Source of the DNA: a bacterium
Lineage (GTDB): Bacteria > Hinthialibacterota > Hinthialibacteria > H5-UNCL2
Direction: 5' to 3'
DNA length: 64,000 nucleotides
Assembly: GCA_015075175.1 (NCBI GenBank)
Contig: JABTUV010000015.1
Coordinates: forward strand, 38,684 to 102,683
Positions 7,692-16,187 of this stretch are shown here, piece by piece (position 1 is the first letter of the stretch; every line of letters begins with the position of its first letter). Below the pieces are notes generated by a model that was given only the letters and a program-made list of their open reading frames with translations, did no database searches and was not told where the DNA came from. The position numbers and the translations under genes were made by a program.

Positions 7692-9044
7692 ATGAAAAAG
7701 GAGCGGGGGGAGCCACGACAATCGGCGCTGTTTGAGGCGGGCGCCGCCGAGGCGGTCTTGCGCCGCGAGGCGCCGCTGGCCGAGCGCATGCGGCCGCAGA
7801 CGCTGGCCGAGTTCGCCGGCCAGACGCACCTGGTCGGACCCGAGGGGGCCTTGCGCCGCGCGCTTGCTTCCGGCCGCTTCGGCTCCATCATCTTCTGGGG
7901 TCCGCCGGGCACGGGCAAGACCACCCTGGCCCGCCTCCTCTGCCACCACATGGACGCCGTCTTCGAGCCGCTCTCCGCCGTCGCGTCCGGCATCGCCGAC
8001 CTGCGCAAGGTCATCGAGCGCGCCCAGAGCCGCGAAAGAAGGACGGTCCTCTTCGTCGATGAAATCCACCGCTGGAACAAGGCGCAGCAGGACGCCCTTC
8101 TGCCTTACGTGGAAAACGGGGCGCTCATCCTCTTCGGCGCCACCACCGAGAATCCCAGCTTCGAGGTCGTCGGGCCGCTCTTGTCGCGCTGCGAGGTGTA
8201 CACGCTGTCGGCGCTGTCGGCGGAGGACGTGAAGGGGGTGCTCTTGCGGGCGCTCGCGGACACGGAACGCGGCCTGGGAGGGCGCAACCTGGTGCTGCAT
8301 GACAACGCCCTGGCCATGCTGGCGGAGACCAGCTTCGGCGACGCCCGGGTAGCCCTCAACCGCCTGGAGCGCGTCGCGCTGGCCGCCGAAGAGGAAGGCC
8401 GCGGCGAGATCGACCTGGCCCTCTGCGAGCGCGTCCTGTCAAGGCGCGCCCTGCTCTACGACAAGGGCGGCGAAGAGCACTTCAACCTGATTTCCGCACT
8501 GCAGAAAAGCATCCGTGGCAGCGATCCCGACGCCGCGCTCTATTGGCTGGCGCGGATGCTCATGTCCGGCGAGGATCCGCTCTACGTGGCGCGGCGCCTG
8601 GTGCGCACCGCGGCGGAAGACGTGGGACTGGCGGATCCCCGCGCCCTCCAGATCGCCCTGGCCGCCAAGGACGCCTACCACTTTCTGGGTTCCCCCGAAG
8701 GCGAGCTGGCCCTGGCCGAAGCCGCCCTCTACCTGGCGACCGCGCCCAAGTCCAACAGCGTCGAGACCGCCTACAACGCCGTCTGCGACGAAATCCGCGA
8801 CAGCGGCCATCTGCCCGTCCCCTTGCACCTGCGCAACGCGCCCACGCGCCTGATGAAGCAACTGGGCTATCACGAAGGCTACCAGTACGCGCACGACGCC
8901 CCCGACGCCTTGGTGGACCAGGAACACCTGCCGGAGGCGTTGCGCGGCCGCATCTTCTACCGCCCCAGCGATCGCGGCTACGAGGAGAAGCTCGCCGAGC
9001 GCCTGCGCCTCTGGAAGGAGCGCCTCGCGCAGCGCCGCAAGTAA
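7692..9044 (+). CDS. rarA: Replication-associated recombination protein RarA (MgsA-type AAA+ ATPase)
   Basis: 450 aa, the normal family length. After the entry segment RMRPQTLAEFAGQTHLVG come Walker A GPPGTGKTT, Walker B VLFVDEIHRWNKAQQD, sensor 1 GATTENPSFEV and the C-terminal tetramerisation region (HFNLISALQKSIRGSDPDAA, ARRLVRTAAEDVGLADP). RarA acts at stalled replication forks, on single-stranded DNA ends and with SSB. It appears monocistronic, with repeats on both sides. Confidence 0.96.
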   Translation: MKKERGEPRQSALFEAGAAEAVLRREAPLAERMRPQTLAEFAGQTHLVGPEGALRRALASGRFGSIIFWGPPGTGKTTLARLLCHHMDAVFEPLSAVASGIADLRKVIERAQSRERRTVLFVDEIHRWNKAQQDALLPYVENGALILFGATTENPSFEVVGPLLSRCEVYTLSALSAEDVKGVLLRALADTERGLGGRNLVLHDNALAMLAETSFGDARVALNRLERVALAAEEEGRGEIDLALCERVLSRRALLYDKGGEEHFNLISALQKSIRGSDPDAALYWLARMLMSGEDPLYVARRLVRTAAEDVGLADPRALQIALAAKDAYHFLGSPEGELALAEAALYLATAPKSNSVETAYNAVCDEIRDSGHLPVPLHLRNAPTRLMKQLGYHEGYQYAHDAPDALVDQEHLPEALRGRIFYRPSDRGYEEKLAERLRLWKERLAQRRK

Positions 9045-9085
9045 AACATACTACGCCGGCCACGCTTTACCTGGCATCGAGACGC

Positions 9086-9108
9086 CGTAGTTGCGCAGCG
9101 TGCTGCGC
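9086..9108. repeat. Third copy of the CGTAGTTGCGCAGCGTGCTG palindrome
   Basis: Identical over 23 bases to the copies at 3830 and 6782. Here it lies 42 bases after the rarA stop rather than on a stop codon. Confidence 0.85.
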
Positions 9109-9133
9109 CTGCGCCCGACTTCCCAAGCCAGGT

Positions 9134-9302
9134 ATTTCCCGGCCGCCGTCGCAAAAGACAACCCGAGTTCTCGAGTAGTCCGCGGCAGCGGACGTATCGA
9201 GAGAACGGCCTGGACGCGGGCGGGTGGAGGTGAGTCGCCGTGCCTCTCGATACGGCCCCGAAGAGAGGTTTTCGCTCTCATGGGGGTACATCGGCGGGGC
9301 CT
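9134..9302. repeat. 169-bp direct repeat, copy 1 (modules A and B)
   Basis: Matches 10182-10350 base for base, offset 1048. It contains hairpin module A (GTTCTCGAGTAG, TCCGC/GCGGA stem, CGTATCGAGAGAAC) and module B (CCTCTCGATACGGCCCCGAAG followed by TTTTCGCTCTCATGGGGG). No coding gene is evident. Confidence 0.9.
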
Positions 9303-9893
9303 CCAGAGGACACGGCTCAGGTTTGTGCATGAAGGATCCGACTCTGGGACACGGCTCGGGCACGTGCTGAAGGACCAGACTCGAGTTTGCGCTCAGGATT
9401 TGTCGCGAAGGATCCGAGGACGCGGTTCAGGTTTTGCATGCGAAGGATCCGACTCTGAGGACACGGCTCAGGTTTGTGCATGAAGGATCCGACTCGAGGA
9501 CACGGCTCAGGTTTGTGCATGAAGGATCCGACTCGAGGACACGGCTCAGGTTTGTGCATGAAGGATCCGACTCGAGGACACGGCTCAGGTTTGTGCATGA
9601 AGGATCCGATCCGAGGACGGCTCAGGTTTGCATGGAAGGATCCGACTCGGATACACGCTCGGGTTTGTGCATGAAGGACCGACTCGAGGACGCGGCTCGG
9701 GTTTGTGCATGGGACCCGACTCGGGGACACAGTATTTGTGCATGAAGGATCCGACTCGGGACACGGCTCGGGTTTGTGCATGAAGGATCCGACTCGAGGA
9801 CACGGCTCAGGTTTGTGCATGAAGGATCCGACTCGAGGACACGGCTCAGGTTTGTGCATGAAGGATCCGACTCGAGGACACGGCTCAGGTTTT
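9303..9893. repeat. 39-bp tandem repeat array, about 16 units
   Basis: Unit GACTCGAGGACACGGCTCAG plus GTTTGTGCATGAAGGATCC (39 bases). Central and final units are identical; others near 9343-9440 and 9606-9750 carry small deletions or substitutions. There are no unique spacers, so this is not a CRISPR array. Because 39 is divisible by three, several frames stay open and would encode 13-residue repeats, but no start, ribosome binding site or flanking protein domain supports coding. Each unit holds the CTCGAGGACACGGCT core also found at 3925-4050 and 10349-10490. Confidence 0.85.
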
Positions 9894-9909
9894 CTGTGTG
9901 GTTGAGTGC

Positions 9910-9982
9910 ATGGAAAAAAGAAAGACCGAGTTCTCGAGTAGTCCGCCGCGGCGGACGTATCGAGAGAACGGCCTGGACGCGG
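9910..9982. repeat. Module A hairpin copy closing the tandem array
   Basis: CCGAGTTCTCGAGTAGTCCG then a GCGGACGTATCGAGAGAACG arm and GGCCTGGACGCG. It differs from 9134 mainly in the loop. The following 200 bases (9983-10181) contain no gene that I recognise. Confidence 0.75.
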
Positions 9983-10181
9983 CGAGCGGGTGACCTACAT
10001 GCTCCGTGCGCGGATGGCAAATTATTGTGCGGCCATACCGACGACCTTGGAAGCGCTACGAAGAACACCGGGCCGCAAGGGCGCCACTTCACGCGCCGGC
10101 GAGTGCCAAATGGTGGCTGGTGCCGGGTACCCACGCGGGACGGGGAACGGCAGGTCAAGAAGTGGAGCCAGGCCAAGAAGG

Positions 10182-10350
10182 ATTTCCCGGCCGCCGTCGC
10201 AAAAGACAACCCGAGTTCTCGAGTAGTCCGCGGCAGCGGACGTATCGAGAGAACGGCCTGGACGCGGGCGGGTGGAGGTGAGTCGCCGTGCCTCTCGATA
10301 CGGCCCCGAAGAGAGGTTTTCGCTCTCATGGGGGTACATCGGCGGGGCCT
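10182..10350. repeat. 169-bp direct repeat, copy 2 (modules A and B)
   Basis: Exact copy of 9134-9302. Directly followed by module C units. Confidence 0.9.
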
Positions 10351-10490
10351 ACTCGAGGACACGGCTCATATTTTCTCCCTCAAGGGCTTTACTCGCGGAC
10401 ACGGCTTGAGTTTTCCGCATCAAGGGGCCTACTCGAGGACACGGCTTGAGTTTTCCGCATCAAGGGGCCTACTCGGGGACGCGGCTTACC
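10349..10490. repeat. Four module C units (CTACTCGAGGACACGGCT core)
   Basis: Cores begin near 10349, 10388, 10428 and 10468, about 40 bases apart. The variable parts read CATATTTTCTCCCTCAAGGG or TGAGTTTTCCGCATCAAGGG. The region ends shortly before the miaA stop at 10522. Confidence 0.8.
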
Positions 10491-10521
10491 CATCCCGCCG
10501 ACCGCGAGTCGTGAAGACCGA

Positions 10522-11457
10522 TCAGGATTTCTCCTGCAACAGCCGCAGCGGATTGCGCAGGCTTGCGTCAGCCGCATCCATCCACCGGATGCGCTTGTCC
10601 GGCCTTAGCCAGGTCATCTGCCGGCGGGCGTAGCGGCGGCTCTTGCGGATGATCTCCCCGCGCGTTTCCGAGAGCGACTTCCTGCCCGCCAGATGCTCCA
10701 CCATCTCTTTATAACCGATGGCCTGCATGGCCGTGTGCTGAGGTCCGCAGCCGCGCGACAGAAGTGCCCGCACTTCCTCGACGAGGCCGCGGGCCAGCAT
10801 GGCGTCCACGCGCCGCTCGATGCGCTCATCCAGCACCCGCCAGTCGCAGGTGAGTCCGAGGCGCACGGCGCGCCCGCTCCACTCCGGCGCGGACGTGCGC
10901 CGCGCCGCCGCGCGCATGGGCACGCCCGTGGCCGGTAAGAACTCCAGCGCCCGGATGAGCCGCTTCTCGTCGTGGGGATGCAGGACTTCCGCGCGCTCGG
11001 GGTCTACTTTGCGCAGCTCGTCTCTCAGCCATCCTTCCGGTCGCAACCGTGCCTCTTCCGCCAGGCGCCGCCGCAACCGGTAGTCCGGCGGCGGTCCGGG
11101 CACGATCCCGTCGATCAACGCCCGCACGTAATAGCCCGTGCCCCCGACGACCAATACCGGTATTCCGCGGGCCAGTAGGTCCGAGAGAATCGGCGTCGCG
11201 TCGCGGAGAAAATTGGCCACGCTGTAGTTCTCCGTCGGCTCGGCCACGTCCAGAAGATGATGCGGCACGCCTCGCCGCTCCGGTATCGTCAACTTTCCCG
11301 TGCCGATGTCCATGCCCCGATAGACCTGCATGGAATCGGCGGAGATGATCTCGGCTCCCAGCATCAACGCCCACTCGACCGCCAGGCTCGACTTGCCCAC
11401 CGCCGTCGGACCATGGATGACGCACAGAAAATTGGGGTCAGCGCCTAATTTTGGCAT
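10522..11457 (-). CDS. miaA: tRNA dimethylallyltransferase MiaA
   Basis: Adds an isopentenyl group to A37 of tRNAs reading UNN codons. 311 aa, normal length. P-loop GPTAVGKSS, the D-S-M-Q-VYRGMDIGTGK motif, GGTGYYVRAL, and C-terminal QAIGYKEM and KSRRYARRQMTWLR are all present. It lies downstream of mutL on the same strand, a common pairing. The first ten residues (MPKLGADPNF) are encoded by a palindromic repeat, so the repeat supplies the start codon; no other ATG lies as close before the P-loop. Confidence 0.95.
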   Translation of the reverse strand: MPKLGADPNFLCVIHGPTAVGKSSLAVEWALMLGAEIISADSMQVYRGMDIGTGKLTIPERRGVPHHLLDVAEPTENYSVANFLRDATPILSDLLARGIPVLVVGGTGYYVRALIDGIVPGPPPDYRLRRRLAEEARLRPEGWLRDELRKVDPERAEVLHPHDEKRLIRALEFLPATGVPMRAAARRTSAPEWSGRAVRLGLTCDWRVLDERIERRVDAMLARGLVEEVRALLSRGCGPQHTAMQAIGYKEMVEHLAGRKSLSETRGEIIRKSRRYARRQMTWLRPDKRIRWMDAADASLRNPLRLLQEKS

Positions 11458-11552
11458 CGATTTGGAAAATTGGGGTCAGCGCCTATTTTTGCGGTCGAGC
11501 CTTTCCACTACTGTCGTTCCCACGACAAAAATAGGCGCTGACCCCAATTTTC
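11427..11552. repeat. Palindromic repeat pair between mutL and miaA (GGGGTCAGCGCC family)
   Basis: One half copy at 11427-11460 encodes the miaA start. A full copy has 27-base perfectly complementary arms at 11465-11491 and 11526-11552 around a 34-base loop. It sits 1 base beyond the mutL stop. Same family as 1207-1290. Confidence 0.9.
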
Positions 11553-11553
11553 G

Positions 11554-13425
11554 TCACGTCCTCTTGAACATCTTGTAGAGATCACCCTCGGAAAACAGCA
11601 CCGAGATGGGCCGGCCGTGCGGGCAGACTTCGCGGTTGGGCGTGCGATACCACTGATCCAGCAGCTCCTTCATGTCGGCGTGGTCCATGGCGTCGTTGGC
11701 GCGGGTGGAAGAATGACACGCGAGGGTGATGAGCGCGCGCTCCCGGTGCGCCTCCCAGCCGCCGGCCTGGCCGGTCCGGGCCAGGTCGGAGAGCACGTCG
11801 CGCACCAGCGCGGCGGCGCCTTCCATGCGCACGCGCGGGGGCAGGCTCTCGACCGCGAAGCTGTCCGGCCCGAAGCGCGCCAGTTGAAAGCCCAGCCGCG
11901 CAAAGAATTCGAGATGCTCCTCCAGGAGTTCCGCCTCGCCGGGCGCCAGCTCGACGGGCGTGGGAAAGAGCAGTCGCTGGCTGACCGCCTCGCCACGTTC
12001 CAGTTGGCGGCGGAAGAGTTCGTAGTTGACGCGCTCGTGGGCGGCGTGGGCGTCCACAATCAGGAGGCCGCTGTCGGTTTCGGCGATGATGAAGAGGCCG
12101 AAGAGCCGCGCCAGCGGCCGCACGCGCGGCGCGTGCCCGCCGGCGGGCGCAGACGGCGGAGGCGCGACGCGCTCCAGCAGCCGCGGCGACTCCGGTTCGG
12201 GCGCCGCCGTAGCCGCGGGACGCGCGTCCACGGGCGCGGAAGCAGGCGCCGGTCGCGGCGGCGCGATCTCCGCCAGCATCGGCCGCCGCTCCGCCTGCGG
12301 TTTGGACAAGTACTCGGCTACCGCCGCGCGCACGCTGGAGAGAAACTCGTCCCGCCCGCGCGACGGCGCTTCACCGGCCGGGACTTCCGCCTCCCGCCTG
12401 GGCATCGCAACCACCGCGCCGCCCGCGGCGGCTCCCAGCGACGTCTCCAGCGCCGCTCGCACCGCTGAAACAATCGCCCCGAACACTCGGCTCTCCTGCG
12501 TGAATCGCACCTCCAGCTTGGAGGGATGCACGTTGATGTCCATCGTCTCCGGGTCCACGTCCAGATACAGCGCGCCCACCGGATAGCGCCCGCGCTCCAA
12601 CAAGTTGCGATAACCCTCCAGGATCGCCGACACCAGGTTGCGGTTGGCGACCACGCGATCGTTGACGAGCGTAAAGAGTTGCGCGGGGCCGGTGCGATGC
12701 ACGCTGGGGCGCGAGAGATAGCCGGAAACGGCCACGCCCTCCCGCTCGGCGATCACGGGCACGAGGTCAGGCTCCAGTTCACGGCCCCAGAGCGAGAGCA
12801 GGCGCTCCAGGCGGTCCGCGGCGCGCGGCAGGGTCAGCACGGCGCGGTCGTTGTGGCGCAGGCAGAGGTGCACGCGCTCCGCGGCCAGCGCCACCCGCGT
12901 GAAGGCGTCGCACACGTGCCTGAACTCGGTCGGCACGGTCTTCAGAAACTTGCGCCGCGCGGGCACGTTGTAAAAGAGGTTGGCGACCGTCACGCGCGTT
13001 CCCGCCGGGCACCCCGCCGCCTCCAGCGTGGGCGAGACTCCCCCTTGGCAGCGCAGCCGCCAGCCGGTCGGCGCCTCGGCGGTGCGCGAGAGAATCTCCA
13101 ATTGCGAAACGGAGGCGATGGCGGCCAGCGCCTCGCCGCGAAAGCCCAGCGTGGAGAGGGTCAAGAGATCGTCCAGCGTGCGAATCTTGCTGGTGGCATG
13201 GCGCTCGATGCAGAGGCGCAGGTCGTCGGGGTCCATGCCGCAGCCGTCGTCGGCCACTACGATGCGGTCGATGCCGCCCAGGTAGACGTCCACGTCCACC
13301 CGCGTGGCGCCCGCGTCCAGGGCATTGTCCAACAGTTCCTTGACCGCCGCCGCCGGTCGCGGCACGACTTCGCCCGCCGCGATCTGCTCGGCTACCTCGC
13401 TGGGAAGGAGCTGGATTTTCGCCAT
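11554..13425 (-). CDS. mutL: DNA mismatch repair protein MutL
   Basis: Start at 13425 gives the canonical MAKIQLLPSEVAEQIAAGEV; an upstream in-frame start at 13443 is unlikely. 623 aa. GHKL ATPase motifs: ELLDNALDAGATRVDV, DDGCGMD, TLGFRGEAL, GTRVTVANLFYNVPARRKF. The C-terminal half has an endonuclease-type metal site, DAHAAHERVNYE (consensus DQHAxxExxxxE, with Q replaced by A), ACHSS, CPHGRP and a terminal MFKRT. A nicking, MutH-independent MutL is therefore likely. A proline/alanine-rich linker of about 100 residues joins the domains. Confidence 0.96.
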   Translation of the reverse strand: MAKIQLLPSEVAEQIAAGEVVPRPAAAVKELLDNALDAGATRVDVDVYLGGIDRIVVADDGCGMDPDDLRLCIERHATSKIRTLDDLLTLSTLGFRGEALAAIASVSQLEILSRTAEAPTGWRLRCQGGVSPTLEAAGCPAGTRVTVANLFYNVPARRKFLKTVPTEFRHVCDAFTRVALAAERVHLCLRHNDRAVLTLPRAADRLERLLSLWGRELEPDLVPVIAEREGVAVSGYLSRPSVHRTGPAQLFTLVNDRVVANRNLVSAILEGYRNLLERGRYPVGALYLDVDPETMDINVHPSKLEVRFTQESRVFGAIVSAVRAALETSLGAAAGGAVVAMPRREAEVPAGEAPSRGRDEFLSSVRAAVAEYLSKPQAERRPMLAEIAPPRPAPASAPVDARPAATAAPEPESPRLLERVAPPPSAPAGGHAPRVRPLARLFGLFIIAETDSGLLIVDAHAAHERVNYELFRRQLERGEAVSQRLLFPTPVELAPGEAELLEEHLEFFARLGFQLARFGPDSFAVESLPPRVRMEGAAALVRDVLSDLARTGQAGGWEAHRERALITLACHSSTRANDAMDHADMKELLDQWYRTPNREVCPHGRPISVLFSEGDLYKMFKRT

Positions 13426-13509
13426 GACCCGCCACGGTACCATCCCGCGCCGCCAGCGGCAAGCGCCCCAGTGTTCAGAGTGCAGCCGTAAGAATTTACG
13501 CCTGCGGGA

Positions 13510-13662
13510 TTTTTCACCTCTCCCCGAGGTTGAGGTCGGCGCAAAGCGCCGGGTGAGGGGGAGGGTGGGAAGAGCGGGACATATCGATAGAAAACGATCG
13601 TAGCGACCTCCCCCTCACCCGCCCCTCCGGGGCGACCTCTCCCCTTGGGAGAGGTGAAGGCC
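13510..13662. repeat. CTCTCCCC/GGGTGAGGGG palindromic repeat
   Basis: CACCTCTCCCCGAGG ... GGGTGAGGGGGAGGG and, inverted, CCTCCCCCTCACCCGCCCCT ... CTCTCCCCTTGGGAGAGGTG form a long interrupted hairpin between mutL and the rhomboid gene. Related short copies lie at 19224 and 54278. No gene is seen in 13426-13739. Confidence 0.75.
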
Positions 13663-13739
13663 CGTGTTGCCTTGGCCTCTCGTGTCAGCGCAGGCGGATC
13701 GTGGCCGAGAACGGTGAAAAATGAACCTGCGCCCCGTGC

Positions 13740-14426
13740 TCAGCGGCGGCGCAGCGTGGCCGCGACCGCCAACGCCATGCCCGCTGCAAATCCCCCCACG
13801 TGCGCCGTCCAGGCCACCGGCTCGTGCCGCGGCAACAATGACAGCACCTCCAGATAACTGTATGCCAGCTGCAACGCCAGCCAGTACGCCAGAAAGAACA
13901 CGGCGTGAATCTCCGCGCGAAACACCAGGATCACGATCCAGACGAAACAATGAATGCGCCGCAGCGGAAACCACCAGAGATAGGCCCCCAAAACGCCGGC
14001 AATCGCCCCTGACGCGCCCACCAGGTGCGCCGACGAGCCTCTATGCAGCACCGCCCACGTCAGCGTGGCGATCATCCCGCACACAAGATAGAACGCAAGA
14101 AAACGGAAATGCCCCAGCCGCTCCTCGACTTCGCTGCCGAACACCCACAGATACAGGAGATTGCCGGCCAGATGCAGCACCGAGGCGTGCAGGAACATGC
14201 TGGAAAAAAGCGATCCGAAGGCCCCCACCGGCAGAAAGGGATAGTCGGAATGGATGCGGAACAGGAGCGCGGGCGAAAGCGCGTAGCGGGTGAAGAAGAG
14301 CTCCCGCTGGTAGCTGCCGAGCGTGCAAGCGTAAGCGAACGCCGCCACGTTGCCGAGGACCAGCAGATAATTCACCCACGGCGCACGCCGCTGGGTGGAG
14401 AGACTGCGGAACGGCAGGATCAGCAT
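13740..14426 (-). CDS. Rhomboid family intramembrane serine protease
   Basis: 228 aa with six or more membrane helices. Family motifs: HASVLHLAGNLLYLWVFG (helix 2 histidine and asparagine), active-site serine in GASGAIAGVLGAY, and catalytic histidine in HVGGFAAGMAL. It would cleave membrane-anchored substrates in the inner membrane. It lies 16 bases downstream of the regulator at 14443 on the same strand and may be cotranscribed. Confidence 0.93.
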   Translation of the reverse strand: MLILPFRSLSTQRRAPWVNYLLVLGNVAAFAYACTLGSYQRELFFTRYALSPALLFRIHSDYPFLPVGAFGSLFSSMFLHASVLHLAGNLLYLWVFGSEVEERLGHFRFLAFYLVCGMIATLTWAVLHRGSSAHLVGASGAIAGVLGAYLWWFPLRRIHCFVWIVILVFRAEIHAVFFLAYWLALQLAYSYLEVLSLLPRHEPVAWTAHVGGFAAGMALAVAATLRRR

Positions 14427-14442
14427 CGGGCGGCGGGCCGGA

Positions 14443-15261
14443 CTACTCGTCCGACAGGTTCTTGCTGATGGTCACCATGTTGCCCTTCTCGTTGAAGACC
14501 ACCTCGTCCATGTAGAAACGGGCCAAAAAAATGCCGCGCCCGTGGCTCTTGAATAGATTGTCGGGATCCGTCGGATCGGGCAGCGAACGAGTGTCGAAGC
14601 CCTCGCCCTGGTCCATGATGGTCACCTGAATCTTGTTCTGATCGATGGTCTCCTGGATGGTGACTTCCTTCGACTCGTCGCGGTGGTTGCCGTGGATGAT
14701 GGCGTTGGTCAGGAGCTCCTCGACCGCCAGGCGCAGGCCCAGCTTGCTGCGGTTGCGGAAGCGGCCCACCAGCGCGGCCGTCTCCACGATCTGGAACGAG
14801 ACCGCGTGCACCAGCGAGAGGCGGCTGGGAATCTTGATCAGCGACTGCACGCGCAGAAAGGGCAGAAGCCCGCGCCCCATGCGATAGGGACGCGAGACCT
14901 CCAGGCCCTTCTGCACGACTTTCAGGATTTCATCGATGGCGAAGGGCTTGCGGATGAAGTTGAAGGCGCCCAGGTTGAGCGCCTGGATCGCGTTCTCGAC
15001 CGTGCCGTGGCCGGTCATCATGACCACGGGCATCTCGGGATGGGCGACGCGCACGCGCCGCAATAGCTCCAGTCCGTCCATCTCGGGCATCTTGATGTCG
15101 GAGACGAGAAGATCGAAACTGGTCTGGTCCAGGCGCGAGAGCGCCTCGCGGGCCGAGCCGCACGCGCTCACCTCGTAACCCTCGCGCACAAACAGCTCGA
15201 CCAGGAACTGCCGCAACGTCTCCTCGTCGTCGACCACCAATAGACGGAATTTCTCGGCCAC
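14443..15261 (-). CDS. Response regulator with C-terminal RsbW-like ATPase domain
   Basis: 272 aa. Residues 1-120 form a receiver domain: acidic pocket VVDDEE, phosphoacceptor in LLVSDIKMPEMDG, then MMTGHG and RKPF. Residues 140-270 are a GHKL ATPase of the anti-sigma-factor type (N box AVEELLTNAIIHGNH, G1 MDQGEGFD, G2 GRGIFLARFYMDEV) without a histidine kinase dimerisation domain. Phosphorylation could switch an anti-sigma or partner-switching activity. No cognate kinase or sigma factor is in the window. Confidence 0.88.
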   Translation of the reverse strand: MAEKFRLLVVDDEETLRQFLVELFVREGYEVSACGSAREALSRLDQTSFDLLVSDIKMPEMDGLELLRRVRVAHPEMPVVMMTGHGTVENAIQALNLGAFNFIRKPFAIDEILKVVQKGLEVSRPYRMGRGLLPFLRVQSLIKIPSRLSLVHAVSFQIVETAALVGRFRNRSKLGLRLAVEELLTNAIIHGNHRDESKEVTIQETIDQNKIQVTIMDQGEGFDTRSLPDPTDPDNLFKSHGRGIFLARFYMDEVVFNEKGNMVTISKNLSDE

Positions 15262-15357
15262 GTGAAAGGCTCGTCTCCCAAGAGGTTAAAGGCCATCATA
15301 AAGGCTCCCTTGGGGAAGTCAATGCGCATGCCGGCGTCCGGCTGCATTCGCAAGGTC

Positions 15358-15507
15358 ATTTCGACCGACGCCTCCTGTCATTTCGACCCATGCCTCCTGT
15401 CAGTGCGACCCATGCCTCCTGTCATTTCGACCGAAGGGAGAAATCCCTGTCTCGCACTCGACCCGCGGTAACGGCGGAAGGATTTCTCCCTTCGGTCGAA
15501 ATGACAG
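15358..15507. repeat. TTTCGACC palindromic repeat with 28-bp perfect arms
   Basis: CTGTCATTTCGACCGAAGGG (arm 15419-15446) is perfectly complementary to 15480-15507. Three partial direct copies of CATTTCGACC or GTGCGACCCATGCCTCCTGT precede it at 15358-15418. The family recurs at 48240-48380. Confidence 0.88.
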
Positions 15508-15597
15508 GAGTGTTTCCAGGCGCCGCCGATGGAGTCTGCATCCCACGTGTCGCCCGCGCCTGTAACCAGGGCCATCCTTGTGCTAGGCTCGACCGCG

Positions 15598-16107
15598 ATG
15601 CGAAGGAGAGAGCCAAGAGAGGCGCGCCGGCGGTTTGCGCGGCGCATGATCGGGGGCCTGGCGACTTTGGCCGCGCTCGCCCTGGGCTGGCCCCGGCTGC
15701 GCCGATGGCTGCCCGACGCGGACCTCCTGCCGCCCGGCTCGGAGCAGTTCATCGACGTCGGACCCCTGCAAGGCTTCATGGCCGGACAGCCGACCGCGGT
15801 GCACTTGACGCTGCCGGACGCGCCGGCCCGCGCGCGGCCGGTCGTCTTCGTCCTCGGCTCGCCGGAGGGCGCATGGCGTGTGTTCTCCAGCGTCTGCCCG
15901 CATCGGGCCTGCGTGGTCGAGTATCGCGCCGAGGAGGCGGGCTTTCGCTGCGGTTGCCACGATTCCCGCTTCGACGCGGCCGGCCGCCGCCAAAGCGGCC
16001 CCGCACCGCGCGACCTGGACCCTCTCCCCCACCGCGTCGAGGCCGGCCGCCTCCTCGTCCAATGGAAACGCTACCGCCCCGGCACGCCCGAGAGCGTGGA
16101 GGGGTGA
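15598..16107 (+). CDS. Rieske [2Fe-2S] protein with twin-arginine-like N-terminus
   Basis: The ATG at 15598 gives 169 aa; an in-frame ATG at 15529 lies over the repeat. The N-terminus (RRRFARRMIGGLATLAALAL) resembles a Tat signal anchor. Cluster ligands and disulfide cysteines are present as CPHRAC and CGCHDSRF, the bc1/b6f type of pattern. No cytochrome b neighbour is present, so the partner is unknown; a respiratory or standalone electron-transfer role is possible. Confidence 0.8.
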   Translation: MRRREPREARRRFARRMIGGLATLAALALGWPRLRRWLPDADLLPPGSEQFIDVGPLQGFMAGQPTAVHLTLPDAPARARPVVFVLGSPEGAWRVFSSVCPHRACVVEYRAEEAGFRCGCHDSRFDAAGRRQSGPAPRDLDPLPHRVEAGRLLVQWKRYRPGTPESVEG

Positions 16108-16187
16108 GGGCGGGTCACGCGGAAATTCCGCGCCGGCGCTACAGGGAATCGCCGTGTGATTGCTGAAAATGCGCGCGTCGATGGGGT

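Noticed and set aside
9303-9893. CRISPR array
   Set aside because: Units are nearly identical along their whole 39 bases with no unique spacers, and no cas genes are present.
9317-9905. Repetitive-protein genes on either strand of the tandem array
   Set aside because: Open frames exist only because the unit is a multiple of three; no start signals, domains or continuity into flanking sequence.
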